Positions 1 through 8,074 are shown, counted from the first letter of the stretch. The stretch is DNA of 32,144 nt from Deltaproteobacteria bacterium (GCA_022703375.1 JAKLDS010000028.1:1-32144); one strand, 5' to 3'. Made by a program: numbers and translations. Notes: generated from the letters alone by a model not told the origin.

Positions 1-31
1 CGGAAGTCGCTTTAATCAATCCTCTTCTCAT
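1..31 (-). CDS. N-terminal fragment of third formate dehydrogenase operon gene (cut by window edge)
   Basis: An ATG at 31-29 on the minus strand opens a frame reading MRRGLIKATS to the window edge. It begins one base after the stop of the iron-sulfur subunit gene and is preceded by a G-rich Shine-Dalgarno stretch inside that gene's last codons, so translational coupling is likely. By analogy with fdnGHI-type operons this could be the membrane cytochrome b (gamma) subunit or another membrane anchor. Ten residues are too few to identify it. Confidence 0.5.
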   Translation of the reverse strand, partial: MRRGLIKATS

Positions 32-32
32 G

Positions 33-848
33 TTATTTCCCCCCTTCCGCTTTTTCATTGGGAATATTGTTGTCCTCCGGATCCGGACGCTTCGGACCAT
101 GGATTACATAATGGAGGAAGGAACCGCCCAGCACACCACCCGCGGCAAGCAGGCTTAAGGGCTTTAATAAATCCTTCCAGACAACTACAGACAGCGGCAC
201 CTTCGGATTCACCGGCAATTCGTCGTATACTTCCGGTTTAAACTGCAGAACGTAAATCACATGCGTACCGCCGACAAATTTGTCGCCGTAAACATTGGCA
301 TCGCCGCCCAGTTCCTTCACCCGGGCGTATGCTTTCTTAAGCATCGCATCCTTATCGCCGATAGTCAAAGCTCCGGTGGGACAGGATTTGACGCAGGCCG
401 GAGAGAGGCCTTCCTGCAGGCGCGAATAACACAAATCACATTTATAAACCTTATCTGTTTTTTCGTCGTATTTAGGGATATGAAACGGACAGGCCGCCAT
501 GCACTCCTTGCAACCGATGCATTTGTCGTGATGAATCCCGACGGTTTTCATCGGCGTATAGTACAGCGAACCGCTGGGACATACTTTCACGCAGGCCGCG
601 TCCGTGCAGTGCATGCAGCCGTCTTTGCGGAAAATCCACTGGAAATTACCGGCTTTATCTTCATATTCCTGGAAGCGGATAAGCGTCCAGGTATTCCACT
701 GCAAATCGGGCGGATTCTGGTAGCTCCCCCACTGCCTGGTGCGAAGCCCCGGCATTTCATTCCACTGTTTGCAGGCCACCTGGCAGCCCCGGCAAGCGGT
801 GCACAAAGTGGTGTCAATCAATTTTACGAGTTCAGGTTGTTTATTCAT
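33..848 (-). CDS. fdnH: Formate dehydrogenase iron-sulfur (beta) subunit
   Basis: This 271-residue protein relays electrons from the formate dehydrogenase catalytic subunit through four [4Fe-4S] clusters. The first ferredoxin motif is C16-x2-C19-x2-C22-x3-C26, followed by MHCTDAACVKVCP, CIGCKECMAACP and CDLCYSRL...CVKSCP groups. This is the 16-Cys pattern of FdnH/HybA-type subunits. A hydrophobic stretch near the C-terminus (LSLLAAGGVLGGSFLHYVI) fits the single membrane anchor of FDH-N beta subunits. I start at the ATG at 848-846, because AGGAGGG lies about 8 nt upstream (863-857); a longer upstream reading of 26 residues overlaps the preceding gene and lacks family similarity. The start is 13 bases after the alpha-subunit stop (864-862). 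No Tat or Sec signal is visible, so export probably occurs as a complex with the Tat-bearing alpha subunit, as known for this family. Confidence 0.93.
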   Translation of the reverse strand: MNKQPELVKLIDTTLCTACRGCQVACKQWNEMPGLRTRQWGSYQNPPDLQWNTWTLIRFQEYEDKAGNFQWIFRKDGCMHCTDAACVKVCPSGSLYYTPMKTVGIHHDKCIGCKECMAACPFHIPKYDEKTDKVYKCDLCYSRLQEGLSPACVKSCPTGALTIGDKDAMLKKAYARVKELGGDANVYGDKFVGGTHVIYVLQFKPEVYDELPVNPKVPLSVVVWKDLLKPLSLLAAGGVLGGSFLHYVIHGPKRPDPEDNNIPNEKAEGGK

Positions 849-861
849 GGTCGCATCCCTC

Positions 862-3800
862 CTATAACTTTTCCACGTTGACCATGAACGCCTTATACTC
901 GGGGCAGAAGGTGTTCGCGTCGCCAACGGTTGGGGTTAATACATTGGTGCTGTCTCCTCCGTCTTTGGGGAAGAGCCAGCCGTAATTGAAGGGCATACCG
1001 ACCTGATGAACTTCTTTTCCTTCAACGGTGAACGGTTTGAAACGCTTTGTCACCATAGCGACACAGGGCGCCTCGCCACGTATAGAGGAAACCTTGATGC
1101 GCTCGCCGTTTTTAATGCCTTTTTCTTTGGCAAGTTTTTCCCCAATCTCCACGTAGAGTTCCGGCTGCATTTCCAGGAGCCACGCCTGCCAGCGGGTCAG
1201 CGCGCCGGAGCACCAGTGCTCGGTGCAGGAATAAGTTGTGCAGACATAGGGATATTTTTCACTGGTACTGGCCACTTTATCCATATCACTCTTGAAGATT
1301 TCAATAACCGGATTGTTAAGCTGCGAGGACATGGGATTCTTGGCCAAAGGACCTTCCAGCGGTTCATAATGCTCAGGAAATGGTCCCTCAGCCATCGCGG
1401 GTCCGAACAGGGACGCGACACCATCTTGTTTCATAATAAAAGGATATTTCCCTTTCTCTTTGTCCGCCATTGGCGGCCAGGGGCCGTCCGGAACGTCACC
1501 CACCCATTTGTCTCCCGTCCACTCCAGAAGCTTGCGTTTCTGATTGTAGGGTTTGCCATTCACATCACAGGATGCTCGGTTATAAATTATACGGCGGTTG
1601 ACCGGCCAGGCGAACGACCAATTGGGGAATAACCCCAAACCTGTCGGATCTTCCTTGCCTCTGGACTTCATTTTGTTGATACCGCTGGCGGTAAAACTTC
1701 CGGACATAATCCAGTTGCCGCAGGCTGTGCTGCCATCGTCCTTAAGCATACCGAATGTCGGCACGGGCTGACCTTGTTTAAATTCCGTCTTGGTTTTCTT
1801 GACTTTATCTTCAATGACGGTATCCTTGGTAAAGCGGCCATTGATCTGATGCGCTACTTTTACGACATCCATATGCCCTTTGCTGTCCAGATAATCCCAT
1901 TTGAGGTTGACGATCGCTTCGGCATTGGGACCGCCTTCTTTTTCGTACAGTTTCTTAACTGCCGCCAATATCTTGATTTCGATTTCGCCCACCGGAATCG
2001 CGTCGCCCGGAGCCTCGGCGGCCTTGTACTTCCACTGCACCCAGCGGCCAGAGTTGCTCTGTGAGCCCTCCTTCTCCATGCTTGCAGAAGCAGGCAGCAG
2101 GAAACATTCCGTCTTGATCTTGGCAGGATCAACGCCGGGACCTCTCCAGAATTCGTAGGTTTCGTTGTTGAAAATATTTTCGCCGACCAGCCAGTCCAGA
2201 TTCTGGAGTGCTTTACGGACTTTGTTGGAATTAGGAGTGCTGACGGCCGGATCAGCGCCCACGGCGAAGAATCCCTTCACCTTGCCCGCATACATCGTAT
2301 CAAACAGGTGCATCGTGGAATAGGCTTTTCCGTCGTCTATCTTGGGCAGCCACTGATATCCGAATTCTTTTGTCCTTGTCGCCTTGTCTCCCCACATGGA
2401 TTTGAGGAAACTCACGAAGAAGTTCGGATAATTAGAATAGTAGTTGGCGGATTGCGGATCATGCGACACTGGCGTGCACTTTTTCAGATATTTTTCCAAA
2501 TTTACCTGCGAACCCAGAGGCATCTTGAGATAACCGGGCAGATTGCCGTATAAAATACAATGGTCAGTCGAGCCCTGAACGTTCGGCTCGCCGCGCAGGG
2601 CGTTGATGCCGCCGCCCGCGATGCCCATATTGCCCAGCAAAAGCTGAATTATCGCCATGGTGCGGATGTTCTGGCTGCCCACTGTGTGGTGAGTCCAGCC
2701 CAGCGCGTAGCATTCGGTTCCGGCTTTGTCGGGGACACCGGTAGCGCTATATATTTCATAAACCTTAAGGAGATTTTCTTTGGATACGCCGGTAATGCTG
2801 GAGACCTTATCCAGCGTATAGCGAGAGTAGTGCTTTTTAAGCAGTTGAAACACACAGCGAGGATTACTCAGGCTCATATCCCGCAGGGGAATTCCCTTGG
2901 CGTCTTTATCGAATACCCAGGTGGCCTTATCGTATTTTCTTTTTTTGGCGTCGTAACCGGAAAACAGACCATCCTTGAAATTAAAACCGGTATCCACAAT
3001 GAAGGAGGCATTCGTATAATTGAGAACGTAATCCTTGAAGAACTTCTTCTTTTCCAGAATGTAGTTAATCATGCCGCCCAGGAAAGCGATGTCCGTACCC
3101 GAACGAAGCGGCACATGGAAATCACAGCGGGCGGATGTTCTTGTATAGCGGGGATCAACATGAATAATAATCGCCCCTTTTTCCTTCGCCCGCAAAATCC
3201 ATTTAAAAGCGATGGGATGGTGCTCAGCGGCATTGCTGCCCATAATCAGAATGACATCGGCATTCTTTAAATCACAATAGTGGTTCGTCATGGAACCGCG
3301 TCCGAACGACTCTCCCAGAGCCGCTACCGATGGACTGTGTCAGACCCTGGCCTGATGGTCGATATAAACCAAGCCCAGAGCGCGGGACTTGACACTCATG
3401 ATCCAGCATTCTTCGTTGTCCACATTGGAACTGCCATAGTGACCAATCGCCTCGCAGCGGTTAACCAGTTCACCCTTGGCATTTCTTTTTACAAAATTTT
3501 TATCGCGCGTGTCCTTGACCAAATGGGCAATCCGGGAAAGCGCAAAGTCCCAGTCTTTTTCTTCCCATTCTGTGCCATAGGGCTTACGGTAAAGCACCTT
3601 GGTAAGACGATGTTTGTTAGCTTCGGTCAGGTCGAAGAAGCCCGCGCCCTTCGCACAAAGCGAGCCTTCATTTATGGGATGATCGGCATCGCCTTCGATA
3701 TTGAATATTTTTCCCGTCGCCTTGTCAACGCTGCAAATCAATCCGCAGCCAACCGAGCAGTAGCAGCAAATAGTGCTGACCTGTTTGGCCGCTTTGACGC

Positions 3801-3927
3801 GATGCATTTTGTTGAGCTCGTCGGCATAGGCGCGTGTCGGATTGAGGTTAAGCCCTAGTGAAGACAGTGCAAAACCACCCCCGACAGCACCGCTCAACGT
3901 TAAAAAACCTCTCCTGGTAATTTTCAT
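862..3927 (-). CDS. fdnG: Formate dehydrogenase catalytic (alpha) subunit, selenocysteine- and Mo/W-bis-MGD-containing, Tat-exported
   Basis: This is one gene of 1,022 codons whose codon 196 is TGA (3342-3340). Reading through gives ARV-U-HSPSVAALGESFG, the canonical active-site context of FDH-N type enzymes, and Sec196 matches the position known for E. coli FdnG. Treating the TGA as a stop would leave a 195-residue fragment and a headless 809-residue fragment. The N-terminus has a Tat signal (TRRGFLTLSG, then a hydrophobic segment and an AYA-like cleavage site near residue 35), so the enzyme acts outside the cytoplasmic membrane. A [4Fe-4S] motif, CCYCSVGCGLIC with a later CAKG cysteine, follows at about 54-95. 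The remainder is molybdopterin oxidoreductase ending in a dinucleotide-binding domain. The reaction is formate to CO2 with electrons passed to the beta subunit. A GGAGG site precedes the start. It is first in the operon and is probably controlled from the shared region with the ModE-like gene. The selAB/selC genes it needs must lie elsewhere. Confidence 0.95.
3305..3342 (-). promoter_or_regulatory. UGA selenocysteine codon and putative bacterial SECIS hairpin in fdnG
   Basis: The recoded TGA is at 3342-3340. Fifteen bases downstream (3325-3305) the mRNA can fold a 9-bp stem, AGCGGCUCU paired with AGAGUCGUU (two G-U pairs), around a GGG loop. The loop begins about 24 nt after the UGA, within the spacing known for SelB-binding elements in fdh genes. 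The hairpin is visible in the sequence; SelB recognition is inferred. Confidence 0.7.
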
Positions 3928-3961
3928 AAAAAAACCTCCGAAATTTGCTTCACTTTCAGAT

Positions 3962-4006
3962 TATGTCATAGTTGACATAGATAGATAATTTAGGTAGGCT
4001 TGTCAA
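3962..4006 (-). promoter_or_regulatory. Putative fdnG promoter with overlapping 18-bp palindromic operator
   Basis: On the minus strand TTGACA (4006-4001) is followed after 17 nt by TATCTA (3983-3978), a moderate sigma-70-like pair directed at fdnG. The palindrome TATGTCA-TAGT-TGACATA (3962-3979, perfect 7-bp arms) begins at the end of the -10 box and covers the expected start site. That position suits a repressor. The divergent ModE-like protein is the obvious candidate binder, although the sequence is not a textbook E. coli ModE box. Confidence 0.5.
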
Positions 4007-4038
4007 CCTGTTAATAAAAACATAGGAGAGCGGCATTA

Positions 4039-4395
4039 ATGGAAATCAAATACAAAATCTGGATTGAAAAAAACGGCAAGGTTCTCTTCGGCAAGGGCCG
4101 CGATGACATTCTCCATGCCATCGAAAAAGGACAGAGCCTGAACGCCGCCGCTAAAAAGCTGGAGATGTCCTACCGCGCCGCATGGGGAAGGCTCAAGGCC
4201 TCCGAAGAGCGCATGGGAATCAGGCTGGTCAATACCAACAAAAGCGATAAATCCATGCAATTAACTGAAAACGCCAAAGCCCTTATTGCCCGCTTTGAGC
4301 AATTGGAGAAGGATGTGGAAAAACTATTACTGAAGGCCAATGCCGATTTTCAGCATTTGCTGACAAATGGTGGGGAAAGAATAAAAAGAAATTAA
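4039..4395 (+). CDS. ModE N-terminal-type (LysR-like HTH) transcriptional regulator
   Basis: This 118-residue DNA-binding protein consists almost entirely of the winged helix-turn-helix domain found at the N-terminus of the molybdate regulator ModE. The helix pair at about 33-60 (SLNAAAKKLEMSYRAAWGRL) is the family signature. The remaining C-terminal part is helical and charged, probably for dimerisation. The C-terminal molybdate-binding (MOP/TOBE) domains of full-length ModE are absent, so direct molybdate sensing is not supported. The start ATG is preceded by GGAGAG. It is transcribed divergently from the molybdo/tungsto-enzyme fdnG, with 111 bp between the start codons and a palindrome in that gap. 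I infer local regulation of formate dehydrogenase, possibly with autoregulation. Confidence 0.85.
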   Translation: MEIKYKIWIEKNGKVLFGKGRDDILHAIEKGQSLNAAAKKLEMSYRAAWGRLKASEERMGIRLVNTNKSDKSMQLTENAKALIARFEQLEKDVEKLLLKANADFQHLLTNGGERIKRN

Positions 4396-4405
4396 GGGAC
4401 GTTCG

Positions 4406-5065
4406 CTAGTCCGTTTTTTTTATTCCTTTGATGAAAATATTCACGCTCTCGCTGACCATGCTGTGAATTTTTTCCGTGCGTTTTTCCGGAGCGGAGGTGA
4501 AAAGATAAAGTGAAATAATGCCGTTGAGCAGACCCCAGATGGCATTTTGTCCCTGCCGCACGTTAATTCCCGGGGCAAATTCACCGGAATCCACGCCCTT
4601 TTGCAAAATTTCGGATATAATCCTGATATTGTCGTTCGTCATCCGCTGTAGGTAAGTATCTTGCTCTGCGGTTAAATTCATCTGATCGGCGCGCAGCATG
4701 AAAGCCATGAAGATACGAAAAAGTTCATTATCGTTGATGAAATAATCAGTGTAAATACGGGCGAATTCGATTAAAAGCTCCGCTGCGGAAGATTCCTTTC
4801 GAAAAATATCGGCGACATTTTTGTGAAATTCGATATTATTGGCAATCAGAATCTGCACATAGATTTCTTCCTTGCTGTCGAAATGCAGATAAATAGAACC
4901 CTTGCTGACCTGGGCTTTGGCGGCTATGCTGTCAACAGTTACAGCCTTAAAACCTTTTTCAAAAAAAAGTTTGCGGGCTGCTTTTAAAACGGCATTTCTT
5001 TTATTTTCTTTTTCTCTTTTTCTTCTTTCTTGCGGGCTCAACGGAAGTCTCCCCTGATTATGCAT
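4406..5065 (-). CDS. TetR/AcrR family transcriptional regulator
   Basis: This 219-residue regulator has an N-terminal TetR helix-turn-helix at about residues 26-72 (KAARKLFFEKGFKAVTVDSI, then AQVSKGSIYLHFDSKEEIY). A helical ligand-binding and dimerisation domain fills the rest. I start at the ATG at 5065-5063 (MHNQGRLPLSPQERRKREKE). An upstream in-frame ATG at 5212 would add 49 residues with no family similarity, and it lies upstream of the transcription start predicted from the promoter at 5223-5196. It is convergent with the ModE-like gene; only 10 bp separate their stops. The ligand is unknown. The promoter has a palindrome exactly at the start site, so autorepression is likely. Confidence 0.88.
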   Translation of the reverse strand: MHNQGRLPLSPQERRKREKENKRNAVLKAARKLFFEKGFKAVTVDSIAAKAQVSKGSIYLHFDSKEEIYVQILIANNIEFHKNVADIFRKESSAAELLIEFARIYTDYFINDNELFRIFMAFMLRADQMNLTAEQDTYLQRMTNDNIRIISEILQKGVDSGEFAPGINVRQGQNAIWGLLNGIISLYLFTSAPEKRTEKIHSMVSESVNIFIKGIKKTD

Positions 5066-5175
5066 TTTAACTCTGAAAACCTCTTTTTTTAACGAAGCTA
5101 AAACGGCGTTGCTTATATTCCACCGGCAGATAACAACGGCAAAACAGCTCAAGCACAAGCACAAGCACCCGGCTT

Positions 5176-5223
5176 CTGACCACTGGTCAGGGCAAGTTAT
5201 ACCATTAATCATTTTAGAGTCAA
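5176..5223 (-). promoter_or_regulatory. tetR-gene promoter with 15-bp palindromic operator at +1
   Basis: Minus strand: TTGACT (5223-5218), a 16-nt spacer, TATAAC (5201-5196), then five bases and the near-perfect palindrome CTGACCACTGGTCAG (5176-5190, 7-bp arms around one base). The palindrome covers the expected transcription start, a classic autorepression layout. The resulting leader is about 125 nt and contains three copies of CAAGCA (5150-5167). Confidence 0.7.
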
Positions 5224-5239
5224 GCGAAAATTAGACAGA

Positions 5240-5827
5240 CTATTGCAGTTTTTCCAATTCTTTAACCAGCGCTTCCAGCGGCGGGCGCCGATTGATATCG
5301 TGTACGTCAATATAGCGGATTATTCCTTTTTTATCGATTACGAAAATCGCCCGTTCCGCTGTGCCGTCAGAGCGCAGAACGCCGAAACGGGAGGCTGCCG
5401 CGCCATGCGGCCAGAAATCGGAAAGAACCTCAAACCACAATTTTCCCATCTGATTGGTCCAGGAAAAAAGCGTGGGAATATTATCCGTCGTAATTCCCAA
5501 TAATACGGCATTGTGTTGGTCGAAAACATCCTGGACGATGTTATAGCCGGGCCATTGATCGGAACAAACCGGTGTCCAGGCAGCCGGCACAAATGAAAGA
5601 ACAACGTTTTTCTTTCCCCGGAAATCTCTCAGCGAAATAATCCTGCCGCTGACGGCCCTGAGTTTAAAATCGGGAGCCTGCTGTCCCACTTTGACCTGCA
5701 AAACGCTGTCCAATGGTTTCAGATCCCCGGTATTATAGACATTATTGTTATATGCATCGGACAGGGCAAAAGCATTGGCTGTGAAGAGAAAAACGCTTAG
5801 CGCGGCAAAGAACAGATATTTTTTCAT
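5240..5827 (-). CDS. Secreted one-Cys peroxiredoxin (AhpC/TSA family)
   Basis: This 195-residue protein has a Sec signal peptide (MKKYLFFAALSVFLFTANAFA). The peroxiredoxin fold starts at VGQQAPDFKLRAVSG (about 48-61). The peroxidatic site P81-x3-T85-x2-C88 (PAAWTPVC) is intact. C88 is the only cysteine in the protein, so there is no resolving Cys and an external reductant is required to reduce peroxides. The gene directly upstream, 9 bp away, encodes a secreted CPYC thioredoxin-like protein, a plausible partner. It is the last gene of the run starting with moxR. The start ATG is preceded by AGGAGG. Confidence 0.88.
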   Translation of the reverse strand: MKKYLFFAALSVFLFTANAFALSDAYNNNVYNTGDLKPLDSVLQVKVGQQAPDFKLRAVSGRIISLRDFRGKKNVVLSFVPAAWTPVCSDQWPGYNIVQDVFDQHNAVLLGITTDNIPTLFSWTNQMGKLWFEVLSDFWPHGAAASRFGVLRSDGTAERAIFVIDKKGIIRYIDVHDINRRPPLEALVKELEKLQ

Positions 5828-5836
5828 GGCATCCTC

Positions 5837-6421
5837 CTATTGCAAACCGGCTAACCGGATAATCCGCGCCAGGAAAAGATCAATATTTTCCAGAGCTCCC
5901 AGTTTGGAGTAAATTACTTCCTGCTGCTTTTTGTCATTGAGCTTTACCACAATAAAATAAGGCGTCCTCGGCTCACCCAAAATTTTGTGCAGTTTAAAAT
6001 CTTCATCAGGAATAAGCGGGAAAGCAACCTGGTATTTCTTCTTGAATGTCGCCACCTCAAACTGCGTATTTCCCGCACCGATGCCGATAATTTTAATTTT
6101 GTCTTTAAGCTCCGGCTTGCTTTCCAGCAGCTGATAAAGCTTATTGATATTCGGCGCTTCCGCCTGACAATAAGGACAATACATGCTGAATATTTCGATA
6201 ATCACAATTTTTGTCCTGAGCTGGTCTATTTTAAAAACACTGCCGCCGGATGATAAGCCGAGGTATTGGAGACAGGCGGTATCTTTTGGTTTCGTCAGTT
6301 CCATTTCCGGCAGGACAGCGCCGACCTTGGGCGGTTCGCTCTGCTTCTGGGCAAAACTGAAAGAGGCGAAGAGCAGCACCATCAATGAGCTTAGCAAAGT
6401 GCATAATATTTTTTTAGTCAT
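5837..6421 (-). CDS. Secreted TlpA/ResA-like thioredoxin-fold protein with CPYC motif
   Basis: This 194-residue protein has a signal peptide (MTKKILCTLLSSLMVLLFASFSFA), so it should act in the periplasm. The core (IVIIEIFSMYCPYCQAEAPNI) carries the redox pair C82-P-Y-C85, and a cis-Pro is visible in RTPYFIV. A third mature-chain cysteine, C50, lies before the fold. CPYC suits disulfide exchange; the direction (reductant or oxidant) cannot be read from sequence. It lies 21 bp after the VWA gene and 9 bp before the one-Cys peroxiredoxin gene on the same strand. I infer that it could be the electron donor of that peroxiredoxin. Its own supply, for example from a CcdA/DsbD-type membrane protein, is not in the window. 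Confidence 0.85.
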   Translation of the reverse strand: MTKKILCTLLSSLMVLLFASFSFAQKQSEPPKVGAVLPEMELTKPKDTACLQYLGLSSGGSVFKIDQLRTKIVIIEIFSMYCPYCQAEAPNINKLYQLLESKPELKDKIKIIGIGAGNTQFEVATFKKKYQVAFPLIPDEDFKLHKILGEPRTPYFIVVKLNDKKQQEVIYSKLGALENIDLFLARIIRLAGLQ

Positions 6422-6442
6422 GGCTTTCTCCTTTTCTCATCA

Positions 6443-7636
6443 TCAATTACGTTTAATCAAATGCCGGATGGCTTTCTCCAGCCCGTCCAGTGATAGTTCA
6501 AACATGGGAAATACGTCTCGAATTTTTTGGATAGTCCAGGCGCTTTGCCACATATCCTGAGTTAAAGGATTCAACCAGACTGTGTGCCGGAATGTTTTGT
6601 TCAGTATTTTCAAATAATCCATGCTGGGCCGGGAATAGTTCTGGTTGATATAAAGGGCGCCGTCGGGATCAAGCAGTTCATAAGGCGCCATCGAGGCATC
6701 GCCGACAATAATCAGGCGCGTCTCCGGATCGCTGCTGGCAAAATCATCAACGGCCATCGGCTTCTTTTGGCGTTCGGGATCCAGCCAGACATTTTTATAA
6801 ATCGTGTTATGAAAATAATAAATCTCCAGTTCTTTAAACTGAAAATTGGCATAATGGAAAAGAACCTGTACCATCTCAACATAAGGATCCATTGACCAGC
6901 CGCCGTTATCAATCATGAGCTTCACCTTCAGGCGGTCGGCTAAACGGCGATCGAATACTATTTCAATCTCACCGGCGTTGCGCATTGTTTGATAAATTGT
7001 TTTTTCGATGTTGATAAGATCGAGCGGCCCGGATGGTTTCAAATGTTTGAGTCTTTTGAGCGCCTCACCGATTTGCGACGGCGTAATCGGCCCTTCCTGC
7101 GAATAATCGCGATAACGCCTCTCGAGCGCCACCTTAATTGCCGATTTGTTTTGCGATGTGCCGCCGATGCGCATGCCGCCGGGATGTTGGCCCCCATGCC
7201 CGACCGGCGATGTGCCCTTCGTTCCGATCCAGTGGCTGCCGCCATGATGTGCCTCGGTTTGTTCTTTCAGGCGCTGCATAAAATAATCCAGCAATTCATC
7301 GGGCGTCATATCTTTGCATGCGTCTTCCGGCAAACCCAGCGCCTGCGCCATTTCCTCGGGGTCTTTGAGCCATTCGTTAAGCAATGCCCTGGCCAGTTCG
7401 GTAAGCTCGGCCTCGGTGGGATCAATCTCGGTAATCCCGTGGAAAGCACGGGCAAAAACAGTGTCATAAACATCAAAATACCGTTCACTTTTAACAAGGA
7501 GTGAACGGGCGGCAATGTAAAAATCTTCCAGCGAACGAATCAGCCCCATACCCAGCGCCTTTTGCAGACGCAGGAACGACGTGGGAGAAACAGGAACCCC
7601 CTTTTCACGCAGAAGATAAAAAAAGTTTACGAACAT
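6443..7636 (-). CDS. CoxE-like VWA-domain protein, MoxR partner
   Basis: This 397-residue cytoplasmic protein is of the VWA-containing CoxE family. These work with MoxR AAA+ ATPases as chaperone pairs that activate or insert metal centres in enzymes. The N-terminal helical half (1-125) is followed by a Gly/His-rich linker (131-160, including PVGHGGQHPGG). The VWA domain begins around 236 with VKLMIDNGGWSMDPY. The MIDAS motif reads D243-N-G-G-W-S248 instead of DxSxS, so metal binding through the standard loop is doubtful; I believe this form is common in this subfamily. The start ATG has AAGGGAA upstream. The moxR gene lies upstream but is separated by the GIY-YIG unit. Two secreted thiol-redox genes follow on the same strand. 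Confidence 0.85.
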   Translation of the reverse strand: MFVNFFYLLREKGVPVSPTSFLRLQKALGMGLIRSLEDFYIAARSLLVKSERYFDVYDTVFARAFHGITEIDPTEAELTELARALLNEWLKDPEEMAQALGLPEDACKDMTPDELLDYFMQRLKEQTEAHHGGSHWIGTKGTSPVGHGGQHPGGMRIGGTSQNKSAIKVALERRYRDYSQEGPITPSQIGEALKRLKHLKPSGPLDLINIEKTIYQTMRNAGEIEIVFDRRLADRLKVKLMIDNGGWSMDPYVEMVQVLFHYANFQFKELEIYYFHNTIYKNVWLDPERQKKPMAVDDFASSDPETRLIIVGDASMAPYELLDPDGALYINQNYSRPSMDYLKILNKTFRHTVWLNPLTQDMWQSAWTIQKIRDVFPMFELSLDGLEKAIRHLIKRN

Positions 7637-7646
7637 AATTCCCTTT

Positions 7647-8048
7647 TTAGCTGTGTATCCTTCGACCCTTCGGTGAACTCAGGGCAGGATGACAATTGCT
7701 GTTATTGTCATGCTGAGCCTGTCGAAGCATGTCGAACTGCGAGCCATGATAAGTCTTGGATAATTCTTTTAGTTTCCTGAAATCATTTTCTATTAATGCT
7801 TTTTTCTTCGCTCTGCTCCATCCTTTTACTTGCTTTTCGCGATTAATTGCATCCAGATAATTGGAAAATTCTTCTGAGTAAACAAGTTTTACAGGCCTTC
7901 GATTATGCGTATAACAATCCACAATAATTCCTTCATTATGTTCAAAAATTCTCCTTTCAAGATCGTTCTTCACTCCTGTATAAAATGAACGATCAGAACA
8001 CTCAACTATGTAAAGCCAAAGACCCGTTTTTTCCCCTATAACATTCAT
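7647..8048 (-). CDS. GIY-YIG nuclease-domain protein bounded by palindromic repeats
   Basis: This 133-residue protein has a GIY-YIG domain at about 10-97. The motif appears as LYIVECSDRSFYTG, with R32/R33, H38 and the later AINREKQVKGWSRAKKKAL block containing E71, typical of the small stand-alone (UPF0213-like) group. The last 29 or so residues (from FDMLRQAQHD) are encoded by palindromic repeats A/B and have no domain character. The start codon lies inside repeat C. No proper Shine-Dalgarno is visible; only GAAGG touches the ATG. The gene therefore spans almost exactly the interval between repeat copies and interrupts a moxR-VWA pair. Substrate is unknown. It may be a nuclease that mobilises or maintains the repeats, but that is inference. 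Confidence 0.8.
   Translation of the reverse strand: MNVIGEKTGLWLYIVECSDRSFYTGVKNDLERRIFEHNEGIIVDCYTHNRRPVKLVYSEEFSNYLDAINREKQVKGWSRAKKKALIENDFRKLKELSKTYHGSQFDMLRQAQHDNNSNCHPALSSPKGRRIHS
7657..7730. repeat. Palindromic repeat copies A (7657-7696) and B (7704-7730), inverted pair
   Basis: Copy A begins ATCCTTCGACCC and ends CAGGATGACAAT, with an extra CTTCGGTGAACTC-like insert. Copy B is the inverse form, ATTGTCATGCTGAGCCTG followed by TCGAAGCAT. ATGACAAT and ATTGTCAT face each other across 7 bases, so A and B form one larger palindrome. The array lies inside the 3' end of the GIY-YIG coding region. The same core (CCTTCGACAGGCTCAGGATG) recurs at 8046-8074 and, in variant form, at 31036-31059. 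Such elements are widely dispersed in bacterial genomes. Confidence 0.8.
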
Positions 8049-8074
8049 CCTTCGACAGGCTCAGGATGACAATT
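8046..8074. repeat. Palindromic repeat copy C at the start codon of the GIY-YIG gene
   Basis: Positions 8046-8074 read CATCCTTCGACAGGCTCAGG followed by ATGACAATT. CATCCT/AGGATG forms a short stem. It is in direct orientation relative to copy A. Its first three bases, read on the minus strand, are the ATG of the GIY-YIG gene, and it ends 12 bp before the stop of moxR. Confidence 0.8.

Noticed and set aside
261-881. Long plus-strand frame opposite the iron-sulfur subunit gene
   Set aside because: Antisense shadow of a strongly conserved gene; no domain character. The same applies to the long frames opposite fdnG, the mutase and meaB.
862-3291. A separate 809-residue molybdopterin oxidoreductase starting at MTNHYC
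   Set aside because: It is the in-frame continuation of fdnG after the Sec codon. The upstream fragment ends in the active-site motif, and no ribosome site precedes the internal Met.
4394-4421. Terminator between the ModE-like and TetR genes
   Set aside because: GGAC/GTCC before eight T is only a 4-bp stem and includes the TetR stop codon; too weak to list.
5150-5167. Three CAAGCA copies as a CRISPR or functional array
   Set aside because: Simple hexanucleotide repeat in a leader; no spacers.
7562-7780. 72-residue plus-strand frame near the repeats
   Set aside because: Composed largely of repeat A/B and antisense to the GIY-YIG and VWA genes.
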